The notes under the pieces were generated by a model, which was not told the DNA's origin, ran no database searches, and was given only the letters and a program-made list of their open reading frames with translations. Shown here one piece after another: positions 44,364 through 53,060 of a DNA stretch of 64,000 nt (position 1 is the first letter of the stretch; each line of letters begins with the position of its first letter). The position numbers and the translations under genes are program-made. This DNA is from CAIVAT01 sp049317265 (lineage in GTDB: Bacteria > Bacteroidota > Bacteroidia > Bacteroidales > FEN-979), in the NCBI GenBank assembly GCA_049317265.1, contig JBMOIP010000013.1, forward strand, positions 1 to 64,000, read 5' to 3'.

Positions 44364-44921
44364 ATGAAAAAGTTGATGCTTAGTTTAGTATTTATGTCAT
44401 TCCTGATGGTGTCGAACCTGGTGAATGCACAAAGTCCCATTGATAAAGTGTTTGATAAATACGCCAGCCAGGACGGTTTCACCACGGTGAACATTTCGAA
44501 GGAGATGTTCCAGATGCTGATGCAAATGGGGCAGGGTGACACAAAAGACACTAATATGGTCGAGATGAAAAAGATGATGGAGCAGTTAACCGGCCTCAAG
44601 GTGCTTACCTTCGCTTTTGACTCCACTAAAATTGTTAAAGCTGTTTCTATCTACAATGAGTTTGCAGGAGTATTCCCGACCAACACTTACAAGGAGTTGA
44701 TGACCATCAATGAAGGTCGCCAGAATATTAAATTCATGACCAAACAGGATGCTGCCGGCAAGATCAATGAAATGGTGATGCTGATGAAGGATAAAACTGA
44801 AGTTGCAGTACTCAGTCTTACCGGAAACATTGACCTCTCCACGGTCTCCAAACTCTCCAAAGGAATGAACATTCATGGCATGGAGGGGTTGAAAAAGATG
44901 GGGAATACCCATCATAAATAG
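44364..44921 (+). CDS. DUF4252 exported protein
   Basis: A 185-residue exported protein starting at ATG 44364 (the frame is open from 44301, inside the previous gene, so the later start is chosen). The signal peptide is LMLSLVFMSFLMVSNLVNAQ. The mature part, from SPIDKVFDKYASQDGFTTVNISKEMF, matches the DUF4252 family common in Bacteroidetes, often found next to an ECF sigma and a membrane protein. Met-rich stretches are notable (QMLMQMGQ; MVEMKKMMEQ). Function unknown; it may be a target or regulator of the sigma system. Confidence 0.8.
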   Translation: MKKLMLSLVFMSFLMVSNLVNAQSPIDKVFDKYASQDGFTTVNISKEMFQMLMQMGQGDTKDTNMVEMKKMMEQLTGLKVLTFAFDSTKIVKAVSIYNEFAGVFPTNTYKELMTINEGRQNIKFMTKQDAAGKINEMVMLMKDKTEVAVLSLTGNIDLSTVSKLSKGMNIHGMEGLKKMGNTHHK

Positions 44922-44924
44922 TTT

Positions 44925-47108
44925 TCATAGTTTTATCATCAGCTGACCTGTCAGTTCCGACCGGATATTCCCGGGAGTTGCATCCAGCCCGGTGCCAACT
45001 TCACTCCGGTCGGAATACCAGGTTATCCCTCCCCGAACCCAAAAGTCAATTCTGCGGGACAGCCGGAGTTTCAACAATCCGCTGGTTCGTAGCCCTTTTC
45101 CCTGGTAAGCAGGAACGGAATAACCATAAAGAACATCCGGTTCATACACATAGATCCGGGTGGCGTAATCGGGAATGTCGAAAAGGGCGAAGCGGAATGC
45201 AATACTCTCCAGCCATTTCAGAAGTCTGATCTGCACTTCCTGGTACAAAAAGTACCCGAACACACGTTTGCCGGCGAAAATGCCGGCTTCTTTCGATTCT
45301 ATCCGGGTGGTCATCCGGACACCATTTGCCGGAAGCCATTCGATGGCTATCCGGTAATTTCTGGTCAGGTTGTCAATAGATTTATGCATGATCTGGTTGC
45401 TTTCACCTGTGGCATTACTCCGAACACTTTTCTGGTAAAATCTCAGGCTGATGGTTGCATTTCGTGAAGCATGCCATCCAAGCAGCAGACCGACCTCTTT
45501 TCCGGGGGAGGGTGCATCCACCCTGTATTTCAGCCATGGAAAGACAAACAGATCGATGTACCCGGTTATGTCCACCTTCGGATTTACCATGGTGTTTATG
45601 GCCATGTAAATGCCGCGTTCATTCGCATTGATGCTATTCTGGCCGAATGCATTCGATAAGAGGTTTTGAAATTGTCTCTGGTAGTTTCTGTATATCATGG
45701 TTAAGCTCACCCTGGAGTCAGGTGCCATGTTGAGACCGGCGAGCCATGCCAATCCTCCGTTCAGGCTCCGGCCAATTTCGCCAAAGAAATAGACTCCATG
45801 TGTCCTTATTTGAAAATCCAGTCCAGTATTCAGGTTCTGATTGCCATGAAAACCAAACCGGTTGTAAGGTTCTGTTGCTGGTGCCAAAACAACGGAGTAA
45901 CGACTGTACACACCAGTCAATCCAATCTTAAAGCCAAATTGCTGGCTAAGGGAGCGAGTGTAATTCATGTTTCCGCCACATATCAGCTCCTTTACCACCT
46001 CTCTTTTCGCCAATTCCAGTCTGGTGCGGTGGTATCCTGTATTGGTAAACGCACTGATTTCAGTTACCGCAGATGTGATTGTATCCATGGCTGCAGATGT
46101 CGCATCACGGGGATGATAGGATACAAATCCATTGATCTCCAGGTGCTTTATTTTTAGTGACACGGCCATGCCCCGCAAATAGGACATCTCATTCATGCTC
46201 AGGGCAGGCCTTATCCCACCTGATACCGGAAAATTGGCGGCAAATCCCGGAACTGAACCCATTGAAATTCCGCACCCCATGGTCAGGCCCTGACCGAAGG
46301 ATGCTTTGAAATTCCCGATGGTCAGCGCTTTTAAAATGCCGATGTTGCTTAAGTGCAGGTAGGCAGCATAATAGTCCATTCCGTTTGGCTGGGCGCCCCT
46401 GAAAAACTGCTCCCCCGGATCTTTTTCTCCGGCAAACCCAATCCGGAGCTTATCAAACCAGGTATAACTGAAGCGAACATAGTATTTTTGGGGAGTTCCC
46501 GGATAGTATTGCCCTGTTATGGAATTACCGGAGGAATCCGCTGCCAGGTAACCCAGCGATTTTGGAAACTGTTGGCTGTATCGCACCAGGAATTCACTGT
46601 GTCCGAAACGAACCAGGTTTCCCGGGGTAGGTGATGGGATGTGTGAAACCGGCAGAATAGTGATGAATGGCAGTATTTGTCGTATCAATAAGGAGTCAAA
46701 TCCCTGCACTGCCTGCAATTCATAAACTGATAGCATCTCTCCGTAAGTTTTAAGATAATCAGCCAGGCCTTTTCGAGCACCTGTGGTAAGGAAGGGTATT
46801 CGGGCAAGGTCTTCTTCGCCGGCGGCATTGAGGTTTAATGGATGGGCAGATAATTCGGCCAGTTCCTCAGCCAGGTCTGAATGGTCTTGCTCCAGATCAG
46901 CGACTTCCGCCGATTTTTCGATCAAATCCGATACGGATACTGTTGGACTCCTAACAACTGTGCTTTCACCATAAGTTCTGTTCTGGCTAATGACGAATAT
47001 TGGAAACACCAGGTTGTTGAGTACCAGTAACGTTAACAACAGAAGGTTCATATTGAGGTTCACTAACTTGGTTTGCATTTCTAAGGCATTAAATTTTGTG
47101 TTGCTCAT
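44925..47108 (-). CDS. Outer-membrane protein with N-terminal helix-hairpin-helix domain
   Basis: A 727-residue protein I recognise only in outline. The signal segment (LLLLTLLVLNNLVFPIFVISQ) may start at one of three Met residues; the first is used here. At about 91-150 there is a helix-hairpin-helix region: LNLNAAGEEDLARIPFLTTGARKGLADYLKTYG then LQAVQGFDSLLIRQIL, of the kind seen in ComEA-like DNA-binding proteins. From about 165 to the end the sequence has alternating hydrophobic and aromatic strands (YYVRFSYTWFDKLRIGFAGEKDP and similar), typical of a beta barrel, ending LTGQLMIKL. The combination suggests surface handling of DNA or another polymer, but no function is known. It lies two bases downstream of a barrel-protein gene. 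Confidence 0.75.
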   Translation of the reverse strand: MSNTKFNALEMQTKLVNLNMNLLLLTLLVLNNLVFPIFVISQNRTYGESTVVRSPTVSVSDLIEKSAEVADLEQDHSDLAEELAELSAHPLNLNAAGEEDLARIPFLTTGARKGLADYLKTYGEMLSVYELQAVQGFDSLLIRQILPFITILPVSHIPSPTPGNLVRFGHSEFLVRYSQQFPKSLGYLAADSSGNSITGQYYPGTPQKYYVRFSYTWFDKLRIGFAGEKDPGEQFFRGAQPNGMDYYAAYLHLSNIGILKALTIGNFKASFGQGLTMGCGISMGSVPGFAANFPVSGGIRPALSMNEMSYLRGMAVSLKIKHLEINGFVSYHPRDATSAAMDTITSAVTEISAFTNTGYHRTRLELAKREVVKELICGGNMNYTRSLSQQFGFKIGLTGVYSRYSVVLAPATEPYNRFGFHGNQNLNTGLDFQIRTHGVYFFGEIGRSLNGGLAWLAGLNMAPDSRVSLTMIYRNYQRQFQNLLSNAFGQNSINANERGIYMAINTMVNPKVDITGYIDLFVFPWLKYRVDAPSPGKEVGLLLGWHASRNATISLRFYQKSVRSNATGESNQIMHKSIDNLTRNYRIAIEWLPANGVRMTTRIESKEAGIFAGKRVFGYFLYQEVQIRLLKWLESIAFRFALFDIPDYATRIYVYEPDVLYGYSVPAYQGKGLRTSGLLKLRLSRRIDFWVRGGITWYSDRSEVGTGLDATPGNIRSELTGQLMIKL

Positions 47109-47110
47109 TC

Positions 47111-47965
47111 CTATTGCTCTTTGGCCCTTGACGAGGATTTTTTATCTTCATTGAAAGTATAGATAAAGGATCCGGACGGACTGAAACCCAGTGCCTGGTG
47201 ATACCCTGAGGCAACGTCGAGTTTTATCCGGCGAAAAGCCAGGCCAAATCCAAAAGTGAATGTCATGGGGCTTGTTGAAATTCCAATCCGGGCATAGGCT
47301 GGCCCTGCCATGCGGTACTCAGCGCCAGCCCGGATCATCAATGGATTCACCAAATCCTTTTCGACTTCAAGGTCGGCCAGGAAGGCGTCAGAAAACCGGT
47401 AGGAGATACCAACACATAGCACAGAAGGCAACAACTCTTCCGGATATCTTGCAATTTTAACAGGTACAGGATTGACAAGGTGTACTCCAATACATAGATG
47501 TTTATCCGGGCGGAAAAATAATCCGATTTCACAGGTTGCCAGGTTTTTATTGCCATATTCACCTGCCAGGTGAATTCGGATATAGTCGAGTCGCACCCCA
47601 ACCGCGAAATGAGTGCCTAACTTTCTGGCATAGCTCACTCCTGCTTTGATTTCATTGTATTGGGTATTGCCAAATTGAAAGAGAGCGATCCCGAAAGTTC
47701 CTCCCCTGGTTGGGATGGCCAACCCGAACTGTTTACAGGTGAGCTCCTTCAGCAGGAACCGGTTTTCGAAACTCAAGGCAGCCCCTGCATGGCGGAGAAA
47801 GGCTGTTCCTGCAGGATTGTTAACCAGAGACCAGATATCGTCGCGTGCCACAGAAGTTCCACCCATGGCAAACGATCTTCCTCCGGCCGTAGTGCGGTTG
47901 CCTGCCGGGATTGCCTGGTTTGATGCCGTTATGGCCAGCAAACATAAAAGAAGCACCTTTTTCAT
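47111..47965 (-). CDS. Outer-membrane beta-barrel protein (PorV/FadL-like)
   Basis: A 284-residue exported barrel. A signal peptide (LLLCLLAITASNQAIPAG) is followed by TTAGGRSFAMGGTSVARDDIWSLVNNPAGTAFL, the opening typical of FadL/PorV-like proteins in Bacteroidetes. Later strands alternate hydrophobic and polar residues and end in an aromatic strand (FSPSGSFIYTF). It is cotranscribed with the helix-hairpin-helix outer-membrane gene (two bases apart) and could be its partner, chaperone or export pore. A role in T9SS (PorV proper) is possible but the sequence does not settle it. Confidence 0.72.
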   Translation of the reverse strand: MKKVLLLCLLAITASNQAIPAGNRTTAGGRSFAMGGTSVARDDIWSLVNNPAGTAFLRHAGAALSFENRFLLKELTCKQFGLAIPTRGGTFGIALFQFGNTQYNEIKAGVSYARKLGTHFAVGVRLDYIRIHLAGEYGNKNLATCEIGLFFRPDKHLCIGVHLVNPVPVKIARYPEELLPSVLCVGISYRFSDAFLADLEVEKDLVNPLMIRAGAEYRMAGPAYARIGISTSPMTFTFGFGLAFRRIKLDVASGYHQALGFSPSGSFIYTFNEDKKSSSRAKEQ

Positions 47966-48043
47966 GATTCAATTTATCTGCTTAATCGGAAAAAATTAAA
48001 AAGGTAGTATGGTTGTTGCTATTTTTTTGAAACCTTATTTTTG

Positions 48044-48051
48044 TAGTTTTG
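48044..48051 (+). promoter_or_regulatory. Candidate -7 element for the DUF2461 gene
   Basis: TAGTTTTG matches TAnnTTTG exactly, 89 bases before the ATG. A TTG at the usual spacing is not seen. Confidence 0.3.
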
Positions 48052-48139
48052 CTGTTACGAAGCGCAAGGTGGAAGTGTGAAATTGACCAGCGGCATTTTC
48101 TCTTTGCAATCCAGCTGATTACTCATAAAAAGTAGCCTT

Positions 48140-48799
48140 ATGAAACCGATAGTCCTTGATTTTTTAACCCAGTTAGAGGGAAACAATAACCGTGAATGGT
48201 TCCAGAAAAACAAAAAGCAATACGATGAAGCCAAAGGGGAGGTTGAATTATTTGTGAATTCGATCATTCCCGACCTTGCAAAAATTGATGATTCTGTAAA
48301 ATTTGTTGAAGCAAAGGATTGTATTTTCCGGATATTCCGCGATGTAAGGTTCGCCAAGGATAAATCGCCCTACAAAACAAATATGGGTGCCTGGGTTTCG
48401 CATGCCGGCAGGAAGAGCGCCGGTCCGGGTTACTATATCCACCTTCAGCCCGGGGGATCGTTTCTCGCAGCGGGCGTTTACATGCCTGAACCGGATCAGC
48501 TGAAAAAGATCAGGAATGAGATTTACTACAACATTGCAGAGTTCAAAGCCATTCTGGAAGAGAAGAAATTAAAAAAGGTAAGCAGCGGCTTGCTGGAATT
48601 TGACAAGGGTAAAATGGCGCCCCGTGATTTCCCGAAGGATTTCCCTGACATTGAGTTGCTGAAATACAAACACTATACCCTGTCGGCCCCCATCACGGAT
48701 GAGGTGGTTGCCTCCGACGATTTTCACGAAATAGCGATGATGACCTTTAAGACGATGTATCCGCTTAATGCGTTTCTGAAGCGGGCTCTTGAAGAATAA
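48140..48799 (+). CDS. DUF2461 (TIGR02453) family protein
   Basis: A 219-residue cytoplasmic protein with no signal peptide. LDFLTQLEGNNNREWFQKNKKQYDEAKGEVE at the N-terminus, CIFRIFRDVRFAKDKSPYKTNMGAW in the middle and GPGYYIHLQPGGSFLAAGVYMPEPDQL match the family, which is widespread in bacteria and fungi but without a known activity. It stands alone between divergent and convergent neighbours, with 10 bases to the psd stop on the other strand. Confidence 0.88.
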   Translation: MKPIVLDFLTQLEGNNNREWFQKNKKQYDEAKGEVELFVNSIIPDLAKIDDSVKFVEAKDCIFRIFRDVRFAKDKSPYKTNMGAWVSHAGRKSAGPGYYIHLQPGGSFLAAGVYMPEPDQLKKIRNEIYYNIAEFKAILEEKKLKKVSSGLLEFDKGKMAPRDFPKDFPDIELLKYKHYTLSAPITDEVVASDDFHEIAMMTFKTMYPLNAFLKRALEE

Positions 48800-48809
48800 C
48801 CAGCAGTAA

Positions 48810-49469
48810 TTAAGCCAGGTGCCCGATGATGGTGTGTTTCCCGGTTACCTTCTGCCCCAGTTTGATGTTGAGTATTGTATCAACAGGCAACAGCAGGTCA
48901 ACACGCGAGCCAAATTTAATGAAGCCAAGTTCATCGCCCTGGAGGACCGGTTCTCCTACCTTTGGATAACATTTGATGCGACGGGCCATGGCGCCGGCTA
49001 TTTGCCTGACCAATATCCTTTTGTTACCTTCATACTGAATAACGGTAGTAGCACGCTCGTTTTCCAGTGAGGCTTTGGGATTGAAGGCAACCATGTGTTT
49101 TCCCGGGTGGTAATAGTAATAAACGATTTCTCCGGCTACCGGGAACCAGTTTACGTGAACGTTGGTGGCCGACATGAAAATTGAAACCTGGATCCGTTCA
49201 TCCTTGAAATATTCGGGTTCGATGGTGCGTTCAATCACCACAATCTTCCCGTCGGCAGGGCAGAGGATCACTTTATCTCCGGTATTGGCGGTTCGTTTCG
49301 GCGAACGGAAGAACCGGACGATCATGATAAAGAACCAGAGTCCGATAACATACATTGTGTAGTGGAACCAGGTCTGATCGGTCAGGATATTGTTAATGGA
49401 CAGCAATACAGCGGCTACAAAAAGAAATGCGATGATAATGGTTTTATATCCTTCTCGGTGAATTGTCAT
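48810..49469 (-). CDS. psd: Phosphatidylserine decarboxylase (short type)
   Basis: Makes phosphatidylethanolamine from phosphatidylserine. The 219 residues suit the short, archaetidylserine-like Psd type. Two hydrophobic N-terminal segments (about 9-25 and 36-50) anchor it to the inner membrane. The catalytic FGSR motif at 186-189 contains the Gly-Ser bond where the proenzyme self-cleaves to create the pyruvoyl group; NVHVNWFPVAGEI and HPGKHMVAFNPKAS match the family. It is the last gene of a run rsfS-ftsH-LUD-cdsA-psd, with an 8-base gap from cdsA. The phosphatidylserine synthase gene is not in this window. Confidence 0.93.
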   Translation of the reverse strand: MTIHREGYKTIIIAFLFVAAVLLSINNILTDQTWFHYTMYVIGLWFFIMIVRFFRSPKRTANTGDKVILCPADGKIVVIERTIEPEYFKDERIQVSIFMSATNVHVNWFPVAGEIVYYYYHPGKHMVAFNPKASLENERATTVIQYEGNKRILVRQIAGAMARRIKCYPKVGEPVLQGDELGFIKFGSRVDLLLPVDTILNIKLGQKVTGKHTIIGHLA

Positions 49470-49477
49470 GGTTGTTG

Positions 49478-50332
49478 TCAGATTGGGTGATGGAAAAAGA
49501 AATACAAAAATACAAAAGGCGCTGAAATAAGCATTGTGTCAAACCGGTCAAGAATCCCTCCATGCCCCGGAAGAATGGTTCCGGAATCTTTAATGTTCAG
49601 GCTGCGTTTGAGTAACGACTCAGCAAGGTCGCCATGGGTGCCGAAGAAAATAACAATGGCTGCCAGTGCAAGCCAGTCGTAAAGCGGCATTGCGGGAACC
49701 AGGAAATAAAGCCCGACGGCAACCAAAAAGGTAATAACTCCGCCGGCAATGGTTCCTTCCCAGGTTTTTTTTGGTGATATCCGTTCAAAGAATTTATGCT
49801 TTCCGAATTGCCGGCCATAAAGGTAAGCGGCAGTATCATAGATCCAGGTGAAGGCAAAATAGCCTACCAGGATAACCGGCATCCCGGCGAAGTGCAGAAC
49901 ATCCGGCCTGTTGAAATAGATCAGCAGGGACAAAGGCATGGCGATATAAAGGAATCCCAGGGTGGTTGTAGCCACGTTAACCAGCGGATGCGGTTTATTC
50001 CTGTATATCTCGATGATAAAAGAGAGGAAAAAGAGGGGGATCGGGAGAATAAACGGGACAAAAACAAGCCAAACCTGGGTGGAGATGTTTGTATTCCCTG
50101 GATTTAAGTTAACCAGTACTGTTGCAACATAGAGCAGTATTCCGGCAAAGGTTCCGTAAATTTTCTGAGGATGACAGGTTTCACCGGAGATCAGACCATA
50201 AAACTCCCACAGGCCGAGGATGGTAATCACCATGAAGATAACAGCAAATACCCACCCACTGAACCAAAGGGCCGCAAGCAGGATAAACACCATGGATAAT
50301 CCGGTTATGGTCCGGGCCCAGAAATTACTCAT
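49478..50332 (-). CDS. cdsA: Phosphatidate cytidylyltransferase
   Basis: Forms CDP-diacylglycerol from phosphatidic acid and CTP, the branch point of phospholipid synthesis. The 284 residues carry about seven to eight membrane helices and the C-terminal family signature SLLKRSLNIKDSGTILPGHGGILDRFD (S...KR...KD...PGHGG..DR.D). The ISPKKTWEGTIAGG block is also diagnostic. Together with psd eight bases downstream it supplies two steps of phosphatidylethanolamine synthesis. Confidence 0.96.
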   Translation of the reverse strand: MSNFWARTITGLSMVFILLAALWFSGWVFAVIFMVITILGLWEFYGLISGETCHPQKIYGTFAGILLYVATVLVNLNPGNTNISTQVWLVFVPFILPIPLFFLSFIIEIYRNKPHPLVNVATTTLGFLYIAMPLSLLIYFNRPDVLHFAGMPVILVGYFAFTWIYDTAAYLYGRQFGKHKFFERISPKKTWEGTIAGGVITFLVAVGLYFLVPAMPLYDWLALAAIVIFFGTHGDLAESLLKRSLNIKDSGTILPGHGGILDRFDTMLISAPFVFLYFFFHHPI

Positions 50333-50343
50333 TCACAGCGCCA

Positions 50344-50997
50344 TTAGTTGGAAGTTGTTGAATCATCGATGAGGAACACAAAGAGTTCCTTTGGGCCGTG
50401 GGCACCCATCACAAGGGTCTTTTCGATGTCGGCGGTACGGCTTGGACCGGTTATCAGGGAGATCATCGACGGGTAATTTTCACGGTATTTTTTCTTGATT
50501 CCATTCAATGCCTGTTTCAGGTCAGGAACCAGCTGTGAAGTATAGCCCAATACAAGGTGGATCTCCGGATAGACTGTGATTTTCCGCCCGGGGCTCATTC
50601 TCGACGAAACCATTACAGTGCCGAGTCGGGCAATAAGGTATTCGCACCGTGTGATGCCAATGCGGGCATCAAGCAATGCCTCTGAGTGAGCTTCAACCGG
50701 AATTCCGCCTGATTTGAGTATTGCGTGAAGAACAGGATCCTGGCAGAAGAGCACCCCCCAGTCTTTTTCAAGGATAAATGATTTCAGGACACCGATAAAT
50801 TCATCTTCACTGTCGCAATAGACAAACTTACCGGCAATTCTCACCAGGGCCTCTGCAAATGTAACATCAAGAGTTTCAGTCAGTTCCTTATATACGGATG
50901 AATCCTGGTCGATGATAGGGTAGGGAGCTTCAGTTTTTTCAATGAGCGCATCCCTGACTTTTTTCAGGATCTTCTCCCTGGAGGTACTTTCTTCCAT
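50344..50997 (-). CDS. LUD-domain protein (LutC/YkgG-like)
   Basis: A 217-residue cytoplasmic protein of the LUD family. LIARLGTVMVSSRMSPGRKITVYPEIHLVLG and SLITGPSRTADIEKTLVMGAHGPKELFVFLID are the family hallmarks. LutC is linked to lactate utilisation, but no lutA or lutB is nearby and this gene lies between ftsH (18 bases downstream of the ftsH stop) and cdsA (11 bases before its start). A separate role is therefore likely, and the gene order appears to be a Bacteroidetes pattern rather than a lactate operon. Confidence 0.85.
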   Translation of the reverse strand: MEESTSREKILKKVRDALIEKTEAPYPIIDQDSSVYKELTETLDVTFAEALVRIAGKFVYCDSEDEFIGVLKSFILEKDWGVLFCQDPVLHAILKSGGIPVEAHSEALLDARIGITRCEYLIARLGTVMVSSRMSPGRKITVYPEIHLVLGYTSQLVPDLKQALNGIKKKYRENYPSMISLITGPSRTADIEKTLVMGAHGPKELFVFLIDDSTTSN

Positions 50998-51015
50998 GCT
51001 GTGATATGGATCAAA

Positions 51016-53028
51016 TTAGGTTAACAAAGTTGGCAGAGGCGCTTTTTCCTCTTCCTTATCCCACGGACGTTTGCCGAAAATTTCTTCCAGGTCTTCGCGG
51101 AAGATCACTTCACGTTCAAGGAGAAGGTTTGCCAGCTGTTCCAGTTTATCGCGGTTTTCACCGAGGATAGATTTCGCCCGTTCATAGGCAGCTTCCACGA
51201 TTTTACGCACTTCCTGGTCAATGGTCTCAGCGGTTTTTTCGCTGTAGGGTTTCTGGAATGAATACTCGTTTTGTCCGCTTGAATCGTAAAAACTAATATT
51301 CCCGATCTCCTTGTTGAGTCCGAAGTAAACAACCATGGCATAAGCTTGTTTTGACACTTTTTCAAGGTCGTTCAGCGCGCCAGTGGAGACTTTTCCGAAA
51401 ATGAGTTCCTCAGAAGCCCGTCCGCCCATAGCCGAGGTAATTTCATCGAACATCTGGTCATACGTGGTGATCTGCCGTTCTTCCGGAAGGTACCAGGCGG
51501 CGCCCAGGGCTTTTCCGCGGGGAACGATGGTGACTTTCACCAGTGGATGGGCAAATTCAAGCAGCCAGCTGGTGGTTGCGTGGCCTGATTCGTGGTAGGC
51601 GATCACCTTTTTCTCATGAACAGAGATGATTTTATTCCTTTTTTCCAATCCGCCGATGATGCGGTCGATGGCATCGAGAAAATCCTGTTTCTCAATGGTG
51701 GACTTGTTTTTCCTTGCAGCGATAAGTGCTGATTCGTTGCAAACATTGGCAATGTCGGCGCCTGAGAATCCCGGAGTCTGCTTGGCCAGGAAGCCTACAT
51801 CGAGGCCCGGGTCAAGTTTTAAAGGTTTCAGGTGGACCTGGAAGATGGCTTTACGCTCTTCAAGGTCGGGAAGCTCCACATTGATCTGGCGGTCGAACCG
51901 GCCGGCACGCATCAGCGCCCGGTCGAGTATATCGGCCCGGTTGGTGGCAGCGAGGATAATGACCCCGGCATTGGTTCCAAAACCATCCATCTCGGTAAGG
52001 AGCTGGTTCAGTGTGTTTTCACGCTCGTCGTTGGCACCTGTGATCGCATTGCGGCCCCTGGCACGGCCAATGGCATCAATTTCGTCGATGAAGATGATGC
52101 AGGGAGCTTTCTCCTTGGCCTGGCGGAACAGGTCACGAACGCGCGATGCGCCTACCCCCACAAACATTTCCACGAAGTCTGATCCTGAAATTGAAAAGAA
52201 AGGAACTTTAGCTTCACCAGCCACTGCTTTTGCAAGCAGTGTCTTCCCGGTTCCCGGGGGGCCAACCAGCAAAGCGCCTTTGGGAATCTTGCCTCCCAGG
52301 TTGGTGTATTTGGATGGGTTTTTCAGGAAATCAACGATCTCCATGATCTCCACCTTTGCCTCTTCCAGTCCGGCAACATCGTTAAAGGTAATGCTGACGC
52401 TGGTATCTTTGTCGAAAAGCTGGGCTTTCGACTTGCCGATGTTGAATATCTGGCCGCCGCCGCCGCCGCCGCCCTTGCTCATGAATCGCATGATCAGGAA
52501 CCATGCGCCGATGAGGATTACCGGTAGAAACAGGTATCCGAGAATATCGCCGAACACATCTTTCCGGGTATCGGTGGATGGGGGATAGGGATATTGTTTA
52601 AGAAATTCGACAACCTGGGAGGCAGGCACACTGTCACGTTTCATGCGGGAAACCACGCTGTCGCGGGTATCTTTCAGCAATCCATGGAAAATCTCCTCTG
52701 AGCCCACCTGGTAGGTGTACTCCGGGTTTGCAGTGGTTGAACTGCCGAAGCTGCGTTTGTTGAATTTTTTGTAAACGGTATCCGATTTAAGCTTCTCCTT
52801 TTTAATGTAGATCTCCGCTTTTTCCTTGTTTACGATCACAATTTTTTCAACATCCTGCTTTGTGAGGATATCCACGAGCTTTGTCCAGCTAACCTCTTCA
52901 ACGGGATTGGAATAGTTGAAATATTGGATGGCTATAAATCCAATTGCCAGGATCGCATAGATCCAGTAAAAGTTGAATTTTGGCCTTTTGCCTTTCGGAG
53001 GGATGAAACTACTTCCTTTTTCTGCCAT
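51016..53028 (-). CDS. ftsH: ATP-dependent zinc metalloprotease FtsH
   Basis: A membrane-anchored AAA+ protease for damaged membrane and short-lived cytoplasmic proteins. From the ATG at 53028 it has 670 residues; a TTG five codons earlier is also open. Two membrane helices lie at about 20-35 and 165-185, flanking a periplasmic loop. Then come a seven-glycine stretch, Walker A (GPPGTGKTLLA), Walker B (CIIFIDEID), the second region of homology and the zinc site HESGH. A (GCC)n repeat encodes the glycine run. Upstream rsfS and the downstream LUD, cdsA and psd genes form one strand-consistent run. Confidence 0.97.
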   Translation of the reverse strand: MAEKGSSFIPPKGKRPKFNFYWIYAILAIGFIAIQYFNYSNPVEEVSWTKLVDILTKQDVEKIVIVNKEKAEIYIKKEKLKSDTVYKKFNKRSFGSSTTANPEYTYQVGSEEIFHGLLKDTRDSVVSRMKRDSVPASQVVEFLKQYPYPPSTDTRKDVFGDILGYLFLPVILIGAWFLIMRFMSKGGGGGGGQIFNIGKSKAQLFDKDTSVSITFNDVAGLEEAKVEIMEIVDFLKNPSKYTNLGGKIPKGALLVGPPGTGKTLLAKAVAGEAKVPFFSISGSDFVEMFVGVGASRVRDLFRQAKEKAPCIIFIDEIDAIGRARGRNAITGANDERENTLNQLLTEMDGFGTNAGVIILAATNRADILDRALMRAGRFDRQINVELPDLEERKAIFQVHLKPLKLDPGLDVGFLAKQTPGFSGADIANVCNESALIAARKNKSTIEKQDFLDAIDRIIGGLEKRNKIISVHEKKVIAYHESGHATTSWLLEFAHPLVKVTIVPRGKALGAAWYLPEERQITTYDQMFDEITSAMGGRASEELIFGKVSTGALNDLEKVSKQAYAMVVYFGLNKEIGNISFYDSSGQNEYSFQKPYSEKTAETIDQEVRKIVEAAYERAKSILGENRDKLEQLANLLLEREVIFREDLEEIFGKRPWDKEEEKAPLPTLLT
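52453..52473. repeat. Trinucleotide repeat (GCC x7) in ftsH
   Basis: Seven GCC units on the plus strand encode seven consecutive glycines on the ftsH strand, in the linker between the second membrane helix and the AAA+ domain. Gain or loss of units would be in frame. Confidence 0.9.
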
Positions 53029-53060
53029 TCTGTCTGATTCCAAAAAATAAGTGACTCTGT

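Noticed and set aside
47111..47965. Calling the barrel gene porV outright
   Set aside because: The opening motif is shared by FadL-like barrels in general; no other T9SS machinery gene lies nearby.
51626..52588. A 320-codon plus-strand open frame inside ftsH
   Set aside because: Antisense shadow of ftsH, Ser/Arg/Pro-rich with no recognisable motif.
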